This document shows, piece after piece, positions 6,603 through 8,105 of a stretch of 8,105 nt of DNA (the stretch's first letter is position 1; every line of letters starts with the position of its first letter). The DNA is from Pseudomonadaceae bacterium UBA5811 (GTDB lineage: Bacteria > Pseudomonadota > Gammaproteobacteria > Pseudomonadales > Pseudomonadaceae), in contig DIDB01000194.1 of NCBI GenBank assembly GCA_002417905.1, positions 839 to 8,943 of the forward strand. Direction: 5' to 3'. The notes under the pieces were generated by a model. That model saw only the letters and a list, made by a program, of their open reading frames with translations, was not told where the DNA came from and made no database searches. A program made the position numbers and the translations under genes.

Positions 6603-8105
6603 CCGGCTCGACTGGGCCGAAATCCGCCGGATGGCGCTGCGCCATCGCCGGGCCCTGCTGCTGGCCAACCTGCTGGCCGTAGCAGCTACCCTGTGCACGG
6701 TTCCGGTCCCCCTGCTGCTGCCGCTGCTGGTGGATGAGGTGCTGCTGCACAAGGGTGGTGAGGCGCTGCTGCTGATGGACCGGCTGCTGCCTGCCGGCTG
6801 GCAGACCGCGGCGGGTTATATTGTCCTGATGCTGCTGGCTACCCTGGTATTGCGCGGGACGGCACTCTGGCTGAATGTGCTGCAGGCCCGGCTGTTTGCC
6901 CGGCTGTCCAAGGATGTGGTGTACCGCCTGCGGATCCGGCTGGTCGAGCGGCTGCGGCAGATTGCCATCAGTGAATATGAAAGCCTTGGCAGCGGTACGG
7001 TGGCAGCTCATCTGGTCACTGATCTGGACAGCCTGGATACCTTTATTGGTGAAACCCTGAGCCGCTTTCTGGTGGCCCTGCTGACCCTGGCCGGAACTTC
7101 GCTGATCCTGTTCTGGATGCACTGGCCGCTGGCCCTGCTGATCTTGGTATTCAATCCGCTGGTGATCTATGCCACGGTCCGGTTGGGAAAGCGGGTCAAA
7201 TACCTGAAAAAGCTGGAAAATGACAGCACGGCCCGCTTTACCCAGCTGCTGACGGAGACGCTGGATGCCATCCAGGAGCTGCGGGCCAGCAACCGGCAGG
7301 GTTATTTCCTGGAGCGTCTGTGTGGCCAGGCCCGTGAGGTGCGCGACCGGGCGACTGCTTCAGTATGGCGGACAGAAGCCGCAGGACGGGCCAGCAGCAT
7401 GCTGTTCCAGTTTGGTATTGATTTTTTCCGGGCCGCGGCCATGCTGACGGTCCTGTTCTCGGATCTGTCCATTGGCCAGATGCTGGCCGTGTTCAGCTAT
7501 CTCTGGTTTATGATCGGGCCGGTAGAGCAGCTGCTGAATCTGCAGTATGCCTTTTATGCGGCCAGTGGCGCGTTATGGCGGATCAACCAGCTGCTGGGCC
7601 GTCAGGATGAGCCGCGTTACGTGGCCCAGCAGAACCCGTTCGCTGGCCGGAAAACCCTGGGCATCGAGGTGCGTGACCTGTCGTTTGCCTATCAGGGCGA
7701 GCCAGTGCTGGAGCACCTGAGCCTGAGCGTGGCGCCCGGTGAAAAGGTTGCCATTGTGGGCAGCAGTGGTGGCGGAAAAAGCACTCTGGTCCAGCTGCTG
7801 CTGGGACTGTATCAGCCCCGGCAGGGCGAAATCCTGTTTGGCGGGGTACCGCTGGCACTGATTGGTCTGGAGCCGCTGCGCGAGCATGTGGCCGTGGTGC
7901 TGCAGTATCCGGCGCTGTTCAATGACAGTATCCGTTTCAACCTTGGGCTGGGCAGGGCACTCAGTGATGGGGCCTGCTGGCAGGCGCTGGAGGTAGCGCA
8001 ACTGGCAGAAACCGTACGGCAGCTGCCGGAGGGGCTGGAGACGGTTATTGGCTGTTCCGGGGTCCGTTTTTGCGGCGGCCAGCGCCAGCGGCTGGCCATT
8101 GCCCG
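6595..8105 (+). CDS. ABC exporter half-transporter (fused membrane and ATPase domains), 3'-truncated by window edge
   Basis: Open frame of 503 complete codons without a stop, starting at ATG 6595 within ATGACTGA, so it overlaps the DsbA-like gene by eight bases; GGAG (6581-6584) is a possible ribosome site. It has the family-B (MsbA-like) exporter layout. Six membrane segments lie at roughly 19-45, 74-95, 155-175, 178-197, 268-288 and 292-312. A nucleotide-binding domain starts near 356, with aromatic A-loop Tyr366, Walker A GSSGGGKST at 389-397, Q-loop Gln437 in VVLQYPALF and the signature at 492-496. The signature reads FCGGQ instead of LSGGQ (Cys493, codon TGC 8071-8073). Walker B, D-loop and H-loop lie beyond the edge. 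Half-transporters of this type work as homo- or heterodimers in the inner membrane. Substrate is not readable from sequence; lipid, drug, peptide or thiol export are all possible. Confidence 0.93.
   Translation, partial: MTDRLDWAEIRRMALRHRRALLLANLLAVAATLCTVPVPLLLPLLVDEVLLHKGGEALLLMDRLLPAGWQTAAGYIVLMLLATLVLRGTALWLNVLQARLFARLSKDVVYRLRIRLVERLRQIAISEYESLGSGTVAAHLVTDLDSLDTFIGETLSRFLVALLTLAGTSLILFWMHWPLALLILVFNPLVIYATVRLGKRVKYLKKLENDSTARFTQLLTETLDAIQELRASNRQGYFLERLCGQAREVRDRATASVWRTEAAGRASSMLFQFGIDFFRAAAMLTVLFSDLSIGQMLAVFSYLWFMIGPVEQLLNLQYAFYAASGALWRINQLLGRQDEPRYVAQQNPFAGRKTLGIEVRDLSFAYQGEPVLEHLSLSVAPGEKVAIVGSSGGGKSTLVQLLLGLYQPRQGEILFGGVPLALIGLEPLREHVAVVLQYPALFNDSIRFNLGLGRALSDGACWQALEVAQLAETVRQLPEGLETVIGCSGVRFCGGQRQRLAIA

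Noticed and set aside
6073..7122. Long - strand open frame opposite the DsbA-like and ABC genes (349 codons)
   Set aside because: Low-complexity Gln/Pro/Ala/His sequence; both + strand genes have clear catalytic motifs.
1..8105. CRISPR, tandem repeats, insertion sequences, tRNA or rRNA genes, prophage or defence genes
   Set aside because: None seen on reading both strands; nearly all bases are accounted for by housekeeping-type genes.

Overview
The window is ordinary-looking, GC-rich bacterial chromosome: seven protein genes, tightly packed and dominated by CTG, GCC, CAG and CGG codons. The gene set (full-length fused MnmC, a tandem-domain polyphosphate:AMP phosphotransferase, BolA, ActP-type acetate permease) points to a proteobacterium. 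The codon style and gene mix fit a betaproteobacterium of the Neisseriales, for example something like Laribacter, but that placement is tentative and rests on no database search. I see no rRNA, tRNA, CRISPR array, insertion sequence, integrase or phage gene.

Left part (1-1424): the 3' five-sixths of an actP-like acetate/solute:sodium symporter gene on the + strand, cut off by the window start. A strong hairpin with an A-tract on one side and a T-tract on the other (1384-1409) follows it. This can end transcription from both directions, since the next gene converges on it. The first 246 bases of the symporter gene use codons very differently from the rest, with an abrupt change near 240-250. 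This is the most notable anomaly in the window.

Middle (1425-4952): mnmC on the - strand, encoding the bifunctional enzyme that finishes the mnm5s2U34 modification of tRNA, is divergent from pap on the + strand, which makes ADP from AMP and polyphosphate. The 87-bp divergent region contains a perfect 8-bp inverted repeat next to a good -10 candidate for mnmC.

Right part (5087-8105): four same-strand genes with gaps of 27 and 37 bp and then an 8-bp overlap, probably one transcription unit. They encode an exported DUF2059 protein, BolA, a cytoplasmic DsbA/FrnE-like thiol oxidoreductase with a CSWC site, and a family-B ABC exporter half-transporter (TMD-NBD fusion) that runs off the right edge. 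A weak promoter candidate precedes the DUF2059 gene. The combination of an Fe-S/stress regulator, a thiol oxidoreductase and an exporter suggests a redox or envelope-stress theme, but this is inferred from proximity alone. I found no convincing new biological system.
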